From Leptidea sinapis (taxonomy: Eukaryota; Arthropoda; Insecta; Lepidoptera; Pieridae): 64,000 bases of DNA. Each line of letters starts with the position of its first letter. Position 1 is the stretch's first letter. Under the pieces are notes generated by a model, which was given only the letters and a program-made list of their open reading frames with translations, did no database searches and was not told the DNA's origin. The translations under genes and the position numbers were made by a program. Below are positions 55,594-64,000 of this stretch, one piece after another. The stretch lies in contig NC_066279.1 in the NCBI RefSeq assembly GCF_905404315.1, forward strand, positions 384,501-448,500, read 5' to 3'.

Positions 55594-55898
55594 TTTTCTT
55601 TTTTATGAAAATAAGGGACGAGACGAGCAGGACGTTGATACGCCCTACCCATTACAATGTAGTGCCGCTCAGGATTCTTGAAAACCCCAAAAATTCTAAG
55701 CGGCACTACAATTGCGCTCGTCACCTTGACATAAGATGTTAAGTTTCATTTGCCCAGTAATTGCACTAGCTACGGCTGCGGCGCCCTTCAGACCGAAACA
55801 CAGTAATGTTTACACATTACTGTTGCACGGCAGAAATAGGCGCCGTTGTGGTACCCATAATCTAGCCGGCTTCCTGTGCAAAGGAGACTACCACTGGT
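55594..55898 (-). mobile_element. SINE-1 copy, near full length
   Basis: Minus-strand head at 55898 (CCAGTGGTAGTCTCCTTTGC) to tail TTTTCATAAAAAAG at 55594. The central stem is intact except for one change. About 20 bp are lost at the CAGCTGATGG block. Confidence 0.82.
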
Positions 55899-56335
55899 TT
55901 CCACATTTTTTTGTGTTAGAAGTATTTGCATGGTCACCTATTTAGATATACTTTTGATGCTGTTTTAGTCTAATAAATTATCATATGTTTTATTCATTAC
56001 GTACTTATATCAAAAATTTCAATATTTATATCAGAGATCTAAATCAGAAACACGAATGCCTTATTCCAATGATAATTGTCTAAGACTCTAATAAGCTGGT
56101 GACTAAGTTCTACTGAGTGACTAGTAGGTACCTTAGCATTCACCTCGCCGATTGGCCACCTCTCTGTCAAGGTTTAAGGAAATAATAACGTTGTTTCGTG
56201 TTTCTAACTTTACAATTCGCAACTTGAATATTATTGTCATAGATACTAGCGTATAAACGACCTGTCAGCTCGATAATGCGTGACCAATTATTTGGATTTG
56301 TCAGTGTGTGCGTTAGCTTGTGTTAAATATTCTTT

Positions 56336-56775
56336 TTTTAAACGGGCGTAGGTCACCTGGTGTTAAGTGATCACCGCCGCCCACATTCTCTTGCAACACC
56401 AGAGGAATCACAGAAGCGTTGCCGGCTTTTAAGAAAGGTGTACGCGCTTTTTTTGTAGGTACTCATATCGTATCGTCCCGAAAACATCACACAAGGAAGT
56501 TCATTCCACAGCTTTGTAGTACGTGGAAGAAAGCTCCTTGAAAACCGCACTGTGGAGAACCGCCACACATCCAGATGGTGGGGATGATATCCTAACTTGT
56601 GGCGTGTCGTGCGAAGATGGTATTCGGCGGTAGGAATCAGGTGAAACAGCTCTTCGGAACACTCCCCGTTATAGATGCTGTAGAAGACACACAGTGAAGC
56701 GAAGAGACGTCGTTACGCCAAGTGATCCAGCCGTTCACAGAGCACTGGGTCCCCGACAATTCGAGCTGCTCCAAA
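56336..56775 (-). mobile_element. LINE-A 3' fragment
   Basis: The minus strand encodes RRTTRHKLGYHPHHLDVW-like residues and SSTVRFSRSFLPRTTKLWNE. It starts at LLRIVGDP-type residues near 56770. Stops and small gaps are present. The tail is partly lost (AAAAAAAGAATATT). Confidence 0.8.
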
Positions 56776-56997
56776 ATATTCCAAATACTAAAGAGCTAAT
56801 GCCAAGTGTGGCTGACTAAGGTGGTCAACGCTGCCCACACTATCTTGTAGAAACCACAGTGCGTGGCTGGCCTAATGCTATATCCCGCCGGATATGGCCG
56901 GCCGTACCAAATCCGACCATGTGTTTAGGCTGTAATAATATAATTTAATAATATTGACACACTCTTACATAAATATCTTGCCCCAAATTAGGCATAA

Positions 56998-57030
56998 TGC
57001 TCGTCTCGTCCCATATTTTCATTAAAAAAT
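56998..57030 (+). mobile_element. SINE-1 tail fragment
   Basis: GCTCGTCTCGTCCCATATTT plus TCATTAAAAAA, only the last 32 bp of the unit. Confidence 0.55.
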
Positions 57031-57539
57031 ATGTAATGTATTTCAATATTGTAAATAACCAATCCATTAAAACAAAATAACAGTCGCATTTCAAAAATCT
57101 GCTGTGTATAAGTTGTTATGTATTGCATAACCTCACTTTTACAAAACCTCCTATAACTCTGCTTTCAAATTTTTAGTAATATCCCTCTACTTTGGACTTA
57201 AAATTGCTTTATGTAGTTTTACGTTCCAGTTGAAATATTGACAAATTGTATATGCAAGCGCCCGGGGCAAAGAGTTCTCAATCATACTCTATTTCATGCA
57301 GGTGTACTGTACACTATACTAGTTCAAATGGGTATAGTATGTTATCGTTGATAGGTAGAAATATGCCATCGCGGACTTTTTGTATACGTATATAAGATAC
57401 ACAATTTCACAATACATTATTTTGTTATATCTCAACGGGTTTATTCAGAGTTTTCGTTGAAAGCTCTCAGATGATTTTATTTTTTTCCGACACATCCAAC
57501 AAATATCGTTGATGTATACGAAAATTTATACAAAACTTA

Positions 57540-57670
57540 ATAATATATTAAAAATCTTCCTCGAAAACCACGCTATCCATTGGTAACAGCATGAAAATCG
57601 GTACAGTAGTTTTTGAGTTTAACGCGAACAGACAGACAGACGCACGCGTCACAGGACTTTGTTATATAAT
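57540..57670 (+). mobile_element. Helitron-like 3' fragment
   Basis: TCGAAAACCACGCTATCCAT, GAAAATCGGTACAGTAGTTT, GAACAGACAGACAGACG and an end TTTGTTATATAATATTTAGT are arranged as in common lepidopteran Helitron-like repeats. Confidence 0.45.
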
Positions 57671-57969
57671 ATTTAGTGATAACACTAAAAGAGTTATATT
57701 TAAATTTATTCTGTAAAATAGATGTCAACATTTCTGCTCTGTGTTCCGGTAAGATCGCTGTGATTCATTCCATTTTAAGTCTCATCGTGTAACGCACTAT
57801 GTGATGTAATCGAGATCCCATCGCGGTACGCGACGCCGTAATAAGTTTTATAATGCGTTTCACCTCGAAGAATTTTCTTACAGATCTAATCTTGTCGGCG
57901 TATGATTAGTCAAATCAAAAATTATTAATTCATTTAGATCAAGAATAAATGACAATTAGGGATGCAAGT

Positions 57970-58085
57970 TTAAATATACATAATATATGTATTATGTATA
58001 TATAAATATATTATATTATTTACATATGGTTAAATGTAAGTATCTGTATATATGTATATACTTAGGTACATTTAACCATATTTTA
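57970..58085. repeat. AT-rich palindromic tract
   Basis: TATGGTTAAATGTAAGTAT at 58024 and ACATTTAACCATATT at 58068 are inverted, with a TA-rich loop. Upstream is a TATA-rich stretch. It may be a small foldback element. Confidence 0.5.
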
Positions 58086-58089
58086 ACAC

Positions 58090-58960
58090 CAATTCGGAAA
58101 AGTTGAGATTTAATGAACATGAGCACGGCATCAAAAAACTTAATGCCACTCTTTTAAATAAATATTTACAGTTTCGAGCATTTTACAAAAAAAAAACAAG
58201 ATAAACGTCAACTTACATTTATAAATAAGAAATAACATATAAGTGTACCTATATATAATATAGTGAAAGTAAATCATAACAACATCTCAAAAGTTACTGA
58301 GTAGAGTGAATGCATAAAAATTCACACACACTGTAAATAAATATATTATGGACTACTTAAAGACAATATAGCCTTTAAAACAACAAAGGCAGGGTTCTCA
58401 GTGACAGATGATCTTGATACAAGCAACCTCAAGTAGCACCCGACCACGAGCATGACACATGGACCAGCCAACCCTTTACTCGACTAGGGCTTCCAAACCG
58501 AGATCTCGGTATTCCGGGATCCCGCGCCATTTTTCAACCCTGATTTCAGCCCTGATTAATTCTTCTCAGTGAAACGAACGAAATAATTTACCAATTAAAA
58601 TTTACAAAAAAATAGTTAAGAAAAAGGGCAAAAATAGAACCCACACTGGGGTCATGGCCTGCCTGCCCAACTCAAACCACGACCCGTCATTTACATGTCT
58701 TCAAAATAATCGAATACAATTTCCCGAAATTGTTACAAAGTATTTACGGTTGATTGAGGAAATCGTAGCAGTTTCAAGTAATTTAGATAAAAATACCATT
58801 ATTTTATATAATAATTTACTTTTATCGTGTCGTTGAATGTGCAATACATTTTTATTTCATCCAAGCACGAACGTATCGCACATTTGAAAGGCGAGCCTAG
58901 TCACCTACATACAAGCAAGGCAATGCTTACGGATATCGACTATGGCTGAGATCTAAATAG
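58090..58960. other. Mostly unrecognised DNA
   Basis: A LINE-D-like scrap (CTTAATGCCACTCTTTTAAA, minus orientation) lies at 58130-58170. The rest shows no known landmark. Confidence 0.35.
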
Positions 58961-58965
58961 CGTAC

Positions 58966-59275
58966 TTTTTTATGATAATAAGGGACAAGACGAGCAGGAC
59001 GTTCAGCTGATGGTAGTTGTAACGCCCTGCCCATTACAATGCAGTGCCGCTCAGGATTCTTGAAAGACCCCAAAATTCTGAGGGGCACTACAACTGCGCT
59101 CGTCACCTTGAGACATAAGATGTTAAGTCTCATTTGCCCAGCCATTTGACTAGCTACGGCGCCCTTCAGACCGAAATACAGTATTGCTCACACATTACTG
59201 CTTCACGACAGAAATAGGTGCCGTTATGGTACCCATAATTTAGCCGGCACCATGTGCAAAGGAGCCTCCCACTTT
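58966..59275 (-). mobile_element. SINE-1 copy, full length
   Basis: The most complete copy by eye: head AAAGTGGGAGGCTCCTTTGC at 59275, all stems present, tail ATTATCATAAAAAAG at 58966. It directly abuts a MITE-like element (59281-59450). Confidence 0.85.
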
Positions 59276-59280
59276 GCTCA

Positions 59281-59450
59281 GTCTTTACTTACGTAAAACT
59301 TAGCCGAGTGTAAGCTTAGCATAATCTTTGATTACATTTTTAAAGTCAATTAACAGCTGAAATTATACTAAGCTTAAGGTAAGACAGCCCAATGCAAAAG
59401 TCAAGTTTGTGTTTTATCACACTCAGCTAAGTTTTACCTAAGTAAAGTCT
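59281..59450. mobile_element. MITE-like element, copy 2
   Basis: The left arm GTCTTTACTTACGTAAAACT and right arm CTAAGTTTTACCTAAGTAAA are inverted repeats of about 34 bp. Same family as 3501-3670. Confidence 0.7.
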
Positions 59451-59599
59451 AAGTACGTGCTATAGATCTCAGGCAAAGAAGCAAGTGTGAAGCGATTCTT
59501 CGACCCCTCTTCACAACTTGATGAGATAGCATGACATTTTGCTTTATTGAGAGTAAAAAACTCTTGCCACTTCCTCTCAATAAAGCCAAATCCCTACCT

Positions 59600-59945
59600 A
59601 CGTTATAAATGAGAATGTAAGTTTGTTTGTTACGCTTTTATGCCGGAGCTACTGAACCGATTTTGATGAAATTGGATACAGCGGCTACATTTTATCCCGG
59701 AAAAATCTATGGCTCTCGCGGGATTAGTGAAAAACTGAATTCACATAACTATTCCAATAGTAGGTTTAGTTTGCAATAGCAATCTTCCTCGAAATAACTT
59801 AATTCACATAATATATTGGAAAAGGGAGCGAAAACGGGAACTGGAACTGGAATAGGACATGATATAATCTTCAATTCCAAACTTGCTTATTATTTTTAAA
59901 AACCCTATCTACGCGCACACAGCCGCGGGCATCAGCAAGTAATTA
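59600..59945 (+). mobile_element. Helitron-like element
   Basis: Starts near CTACGTTATAAATGAGAATG, has GTTTGTTACGCTTTTATGCC, TGAACCGATTTTGATGAAAT and CATTTTATCCCGGAAAAATC, and ends CAGCCGCGGGCATCAGCAAG. Related to 34195-34400. Confidence 0.6.
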
Positions 59946-60474
59946 ATATAAAACAGTAATTTAAAAAAACTTAAATTTCCAACTGCACTTCTGTGTATTA
60001 TGTAAATGAAATAACCCTAAAATAAGAAAGTCGTTATACCTGATTGCACTTAATTAAGTAAGCTAACTTTGTAGCAGTCAGGACTCATTCTAGAAATGAA
60101 GGCTCAGTGAATTAAGGCACACACCTTTTTTTATACATTGCAGATTACTCCAAACTACTGACAAGAACACTGACTATCTAGAATTGGTCGTCAGACAGCT
60201 GTTTATTAAGTCTTTCTGTACCTAATCGTTATGCCCAACTAAAATAAGGTGTAGTGATTTTATGGATATACTTAGAATATCCATAAGACTCAAAATCGCG
60301 TGATGCTAATCCGCTATTAATCTTAAGACCATAAACAAGGCTTCTGTATAACTAATAAAACACGCCACTTAAAGCTCACCCTGTAAAAATATTTACATAA
60401 TTATACTACTGAATGATTCGAAGAGTATTTTTAGACGCTTTTTATTATATTTTTTTTTTAACCGACTCATTTGA

Positions 60475-60660
60475 GCGCGATTTTGACTTTGGCACTTTAA
60501 AGGGCCAGATTTCGTTCAAACTTCGTACATTTATCGAGGACCGATGACAATACATTAATTTGATACAATTATTCCATTTTTCAATTTGCAAAATAAGATT
60601 TGTTGTAATTTGTATAATTTTTTCATCTTGCCTTTAAGGCAGGAATTGATGTTAATTTTA
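60475..60660 (+). repeat. Third unit of the 157-bp repeat
   Basis: Shares TCGTTCAAACTTCGTACATT, GAGGACCGATGACAATACAT and TTTTCAATTTGCAAAATAAG with 42700-43016. It ends about 70 bp before the coding exon. Confidence 0.7.
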
Positions 60661-60730
60661 AATTTCAACTAATCTCTTCAACCAAAGCGTGTGTTTTAGT
60701 TTTTAACTTTAACTATTTTATTATTTACAG

Positions 60731-60834
60731 ATACGACGATGTTGCCCAGGAAAAGAAGTACAAAGCTACTACTAATCGCAGTATTGTGCCTGGTCCAATC
60801 TTCAGAACAACATGGTTCCGGAGCGCCCCCTGGG
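60731..60834 (+). CDS. Reeler gene first coding exon: start and signal peptide
   Basis: Acceptor TTATTTACAG ends at 60730. Eight untranslated bases precede the ATG at 60739 and the donor GGG|GTAATT is at 60835, phase 0. It reads MLPRKRSTKLLLIAVLCLVQ then SSEQHGSGAPPG: positive start, hydrophobic core, small residues near a likely cut after position 22-25. The donor is weaker than consensus. The ATG is the only one in frame in this exon. Confidence 0.8.
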
Positions 60835-63582
60835 GTAATTTTTATATAATATTTAAATCTATAACATAGGTAATATAAATATGCAAAGACTGAACAAAAC
60901 TGAAAATTGGGATGTGTATTGTATAAATTATTATCTCTAAAGATTATTACACATTAAGATTTTTTCTATCATTATTTATGGCACTTCAGCGTTTGACATA
61001 TATCATTATCAGCCGGAAGACTTCCACTGGACAAAGGCCTCCACCAAAGATCTCCGCGACGTTACATTATTATTTACCAAAATATTACTTAATTTTTATA
61101 AATTATTATTATTATTATAATAAGAAGTAACTATCTGCTGTCGGAACAAACAGAACGGACATAATATATATTTCTTTTTATGGTGTATGTGACATGTGTC
61201 AGTAACATTGTTTCTAAAGCAGTAATTATTTTCGAGGTAAACATTAGCACTTAAAACTAATCAATTTGCAGAAAATTTAAATCTGAATGATCCTATTTTC
61301 CAGGCTTGCTTGGATCAAATACCACGGCATAGCACGATCCTGCCCCAGGCTTCGGTGCCTCCGTACGCCATCATCACATCATCAGCTCAAGTTCGGCAAG
61401 GTGATGCGCTCAACGTCACCATCGGAAGCCCATTCACCACTCCACTGCCTATAGGAGGATTTATCTTACAAGCCAGATCTATACAGGTACGTGAGTAATT
61501 ACAATTAATATACGGACAGAATTATAGTACTGGATACTTAGTATTAAACTGGAAACTGTTTTATTAAAAAAACAGTGCCTGCACGACCACATGAAGGTTG
61601 AAGTGAAACCCAGGTTAACACACAAACATACTCACGCTCTGTTCCCGTGGGGGTAGGCAGTGACAATAGAATGCTACTTGCTAACGCGTTTATTCCGGCA
61701 CTCTTATTCAAAAGGCGTAGTCCCTGACTCATGGAAGTCAGCCCTTGTCCATCCGATCCAAAAAAAAAAGGAGACAGTTCGGATAAGGCAAACTACAGGC
61801 CTATTGCTATTACCTCCCTGCTCTCCAAAATCATGGAGAGCATAGTCAACCGCCAGCTCTTGGTATACCTAGAGGGTCATCAGTTGATCAACGACTGACA
61901 GTACGGCTTTCGCCATGGTCGGTCAGCAGGTGATCTTCTGGTATACCTAACACATAGATTATTATGCGGCTATTAAAAGCAAGGGGGAAGGCCTGGCAGT
62001 TAGCCTGGATATAGCGAAGTGTATGTTCGATCGTGTATGGCACAAGGCGCTCCTCTCAAAACTTCCATCATTTGGGCTTCCCGAGAGCTTGTGCAAGTGG
62101 ACCTCCAGCTTCCTCACTGGGTGCAGCATACAGGTCGTTGTCGACGGATATTGCTCGAACCCGAAGCCCGTGAATGCTGGAGTGCCCCAAGGCTGTGTGC
62201 TATCTCCTACGCTGTCTCAAAACGTCCCCAATCCATGTTAATAATACGAAATATTATTCTTATATTTAATAAGGTATAAAATATCGTTTACCACCTATTC
62301 TCAGTCCTATCAAAAATATCAAAAAATAATGAAAATCGATCAAGTAGTTTCGGAGAAGTTTGGTGGCAATGACACGAGTATTTTATATATTAGATACTAT
62401 GTACATTGATAGTTCAGGCAGTGCAGTTTTTGTGGCTAGATAATTAATGTAAAAGTGCATAAAAATACTTATAATTATTGGTCTCTTTTCAGGACACAGA
62501 TAAAATAATCGGCAAGTTCACAGGTGTGCCAACGGTAGCTCAAATCATGAGTTGTCGCGGGGACAACGATACGGTTACACACACCTCGCCGCAAGAGAAA
62601 CCACCACTCACCTTCACCTGGGTAGCTCCGAATGACTACTTGGGGGGAGTAGAATTCAGGTAATTGTGTAAAGGACAAACAAGGGCTTCGAAGAAACTGG
62701 ACGCCTTCAAATGATTGAGGCAATACTTCAAGCTTTCCCACATTCTAGCGCTCTCTTGACAGATCCAGCCATATATGATGTATTGCTCTTATTATTTCTA
62801 GTTCGAGGTTTCCTTGCACGGGATGCCGGCTAGCACAGCAGCGCCATTTTGTGCCGTGAAGCAGTAATTTGCAAGTATTGTTGCGTTTCGGTTTGATAGC
62901 CACCGTCGACCAAAAATCCTGAGCGGCATTGCATTGTAATGGGCAAGGCTTATCACTTCCATCATTCATAATTCCAGCCAAAGTGCTCCCCCAAAGATCT
63001 GCACGACGATCGGTCCTGAGCTGCCCTCATCCAACATGTTCCGGCCATTTTGACCAGATCATCGTTCTATCTTGTGGGGGGCTTACCGAACTGTTACCCG
63101 GGTATTCTTAACGTATCGTGGCCACCACGAGCGCTGCCGCTGGAGACTGTGGGCCTAGTATCAATGTTGTTTTACCATGATCGCCACGCTTGGTAGGCGG
63201 GTTGGCGATGGCAGTTGATAGTAATGCTCTGTCAGGAAGATGCTGCTGCCCATCCTCCTCCGTTCTGTGTATCCCTTAATCGCCTCTTACCTTCCCCACA
63301 GGAGGAGATGTGGTGGTGCCATACTGGTGCAACACCACGCGCGCTTATCACTTACCATTAGTGAACGTCTTACTCGTCTCTTTATATGCATAATATAAAG
63401 ATTATAATGAACAAAGTTATTCTTTCAGAGCTACAGTCGCCCAAAGCTATGCGACCTTCTGGAAAAATGTGGAATCAACTTTAGTAGAAGTCGTGACACC
63501 AGACACGGTAATTACAACGTCGAGCCCTGTCACTACCACCGCTAGAACTACGCAAGCACCTCCTGTTATTATGGAATCTAAG
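60739..63582 (+). CDS. Reeler-domain protein, ferric-chelate reductase 1 / SDR2-like, 3'-partial
   Basis: Joined exons 60739-60834, 61304-61486, 62493-62659 and 63429-63582 give 200 residues in agreeing phases. They hold a signal peptide (1-25), a Reeler domain (about 33-165; cysteines 34 and 114, GGFILQAR near 85-91, LTFTWVAPNDYLGGVEFRA near 132-151) and a Thr/Pro-rich linker (about 175-193, TVITTSSPVTTTARTTQAPP). In the SDR2/FRRS1 family the Reeler is followed by DOMON and cytochrome b561 domains that carry electrons across a membrane. Short Reeler-only defence proteins (Hdd11/noduler type) end soon after the Reeler. The splice donor at 63583 and the linker favour the long form, whose remaining exons would lie to the right of the window. 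Confidence 0.82.
61012..61062 (-). mobile_element. RTE-like 3' end scrap in intron
   Basis: ATCAGCCGGAAGACTTCCAC and ACAAAGGCCTCCACCAAAGA are the inverse of the 3' end at 39920-39970. Confidence 0.7.
61304..61486 (+). CDS. Reeler gene exon: first half of Reeler domain
   Basis: Acceptor TTTTCCAG ends at 61303, donor CAG|GTACGT at 61487, 61 codons, phase 0 to 0. It encodes ACLDQIPRHSTILPQ, the C-x-x-x-x-P-x-H start of Reeler domains, then SVPPYAIITSSAQVRQGDAL, NVTIGSP and IGGFILQARSIQ (the G-F-x-x-Q-A-R motif). Confidence 0.9.
61660..62215 (+). mobile_element. LINE-A reverse-transcriptase fragment in intron
   Basis: The + strand encodes LTRLFRHSYSKGVVPDSWKS, PIQKK, NYRPIAITSLLSKIMESIVN, RQLLVYLEGHQLIND, then a stop, YGFRHGRSAGDLLVYLTHR, and after shifts FDRVWHKALLSKLPSFGLPE and VNAGVPQGCVLSPTL. 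Both ends are truncated. It keeps the segment (ESLCKWTSSFLTG) that the longest copy has lost. Confidence 0.85.
62276..62396 (+). mobile_element. Helitron-like 3' fragment
   Basis: Matches 40600-40730: CCTATTCTCAGTCCTATC, GATCAAGTAGTTTCGGAGAA and the end ACGAGTATTTTATATATTAG. Confidence 0.65.
62493..62659 (+). CDS. Reeler gene exon: second half of Reeler domain
   Basis: Acceptor TCTTTTCAG ends at 62492, donor TTCAG|GTAATT at 62660, phase 0 to 2. It encodes DTDKIIGKFTGVP, IMSCRGDNDTVTHTS (cysteine 114), PLTFTWVAPNDYLGGVEF (the W-x-A-P motif of Reeler domains). NDT at 118-120 is a sequon. Confidence 0.9.
62676..62755 (+). mobile_element. LINE-A scrap
   Basis: GGCTTCGAAGAAACTGGACG and GGCAATACTTCAAGCTTTCC match LINE-A at 50370-50440. 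Confidence 0.75.
62806..62965 (+). mobile_element. SINE-1 copy, decayed and deleted
   Basis: GAGGTTTCCTTGCACGGGAT, GCCGTGAAGCAGTAATTTGC, CCTGAGCGGCATTGCATTGT and GGGCAAGGCTTATCA remain. About 90 bp of the middle are missing. Confidence 0.7.
62970..63080 (-). mobile_element. RTE-like 3' fragment
   Basis: TTCCAGCCAAAGTGCTCCCC, GACGATCGGTCCTGAGCTGC, CATCCAACATGTTCCGGCCA and TTGACCAGATC correspond to the RTE 3' part at 39840-39960, inverted. Confidence 0.7.
63429..63582 (+). CDS. Reeler gene exon: end of Reeler domain and Thr-rich linker
   Basis: Acceptor TTCTTTCAG ends at 63428, donor AAG|GTGAGG at 63583, phase 2 to 0. It encodes ATVAQSYATFWKNVESTLVE (last Reeler strand) and a linker with many Thr, Ser and Pro, probably O-glycosylated. 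A frame open through the donor supports further exons. Confidence 0.85.
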
Positions 63583-63649
63583 GTGAGGATGATTAAGAAG
63601 TTAATAAATTAAAAATATTTATAGTATATTCGCACCCGTGTGTCTGGCT

Positions 63650-64000
63650 TTTTTTTTATTCAATAATATTTTATTCAATAAGAGGACAAACGAGCGTACG
63701 GGTCACCTGGTGTTAAGTGAGCACCGCCGCCCACATTCTCTTGCAACACCAGAGGAATCACAAGAGCGTTGCCAGCCTTTAAGGAAGGTGTACGCGGTTT
63801 TTTTGAAAGTACCCATGTCGTATCGTCCCGGAAACACCGCACAAGGAAGCTCATTCCACAGCTTAGTAGTACCAGGAAGAAAGCTCCTTGAAAACCGCAC
63901 TGTGGAGGACCGCCACACATCCAGATGGTGGGGATGATATCCTAATTTGTGGCGTGTCGTGCGAAGGTGGAATTCGGCGGCAGGAATCAGGTTAAACAGC
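63650..64000 (-). mobile_element. LINE-A 3' fragment, runs off the window
   Basis: The minus strand encodes SSTVRFSRSFLPGTTKLWNE and KGWQRSCDSSGVARECGRR. The tail reads TCTTATTGAATAAAA instead of TCCTATTCCATAAAA. It sits in the intron after the last seen Reeler exon. Confidence 0.85.

Noticed and set aside
61660..62215. Extra exon of the Reeler gene
   Set aside because: The codons match the LINE-A reverse transcriptase and contain stops. The Reeler exons join in phase without it.
1..64000. CRISPR array, bacterial island or operon
   Set aside because: The repeats are dispersed or tandem without regular spacers, and both genes have introns.

Overview
The window looks like nuclear DNA from an insect, most probably a lepidopteran. 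The evidence is AT-rich introns with GT..AG borders, very long introns, and many short dispersed repeats of kinds common in moths and butterflies (non-LTR retrotransposon 3' ends, SINE-like units, Helitron-like pieces, mariner relics). The species cannot be told from the sequence. I see no operons, bacterial genes, CRISPR arrays or viral genes.

Two host genes are supported, both on the + strand. The first (1645-20658, 5' end outside the window) is read from ten exons whose phases all agree. It encodes the last 599 residues of a secreted matrix-type protein: an acidic spacer, one EGF-like domain, a laminin-G domain, a very lysine-rich linker, a second laminin-G domain and a stop. The class is that of agrin, perlecan, pikachurin and eyes shut; I cannot choose among them. 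The second (60739-63582, 3' end outside the window) begins with a signal peptide and a Reeler domain followed by a Thr/Pro-rich linker, as in the ferric-chelate reductase 1 / SDR2 family. A possible non-coding first exon lies near 31427-31750, which would give this gene a 29-kb intron.

The rest is mostly transposable-element debris. I use working names. LINE-A is a non-LTR element with a YADD reverse transcriptase and a tail ending in TCCTCCTATTCCATAAAA; the longest copy is at 26615-28636. LINE-B ends in TTTGAA repeats; the longest copy is at 28637-29723. LINE-C, LINE-D, LINE-E and an RTE-like element occur as 3' fragments. SINE-1 is a unit of about 300 bp present at least a dozen times, with strong internal stems and a tail resembling that of LINE-A. 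SINE-2 carries a tRNA-like module, nearly intact at 41297-41368. There are two Tc1/mariner relics, several foldback or MITE-like elements, Helitron-like fragments, and a 99-bp minisatellite in an intron of the first gene. Several elements are nested, giving a relative order of insertion.

Layout: 1-20.7 kb is the laminin-G gene with repeat-loaded introns. 20.7-26.2 kb is mostly unrecognised AT-rich DNA plus two inverted-repeat elements. 26.2-31.1 kb is a LINE cluster with a head-to-head junction. 31.3-31.75 kb is the candidate promoter and first exon. 32-60 kb is repeat-rich DNA, probably the first intron of the Reeler gene. 60.7-64 kb holds its first coding exons, with LINE-A, Helitron-like and RTE pieces between them. 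No convincing new biological system is present. The most notable host-gene signal is a weak splice donor at 11227 followed by an in-frame stop and an AATAAA, which could give a short isoform.
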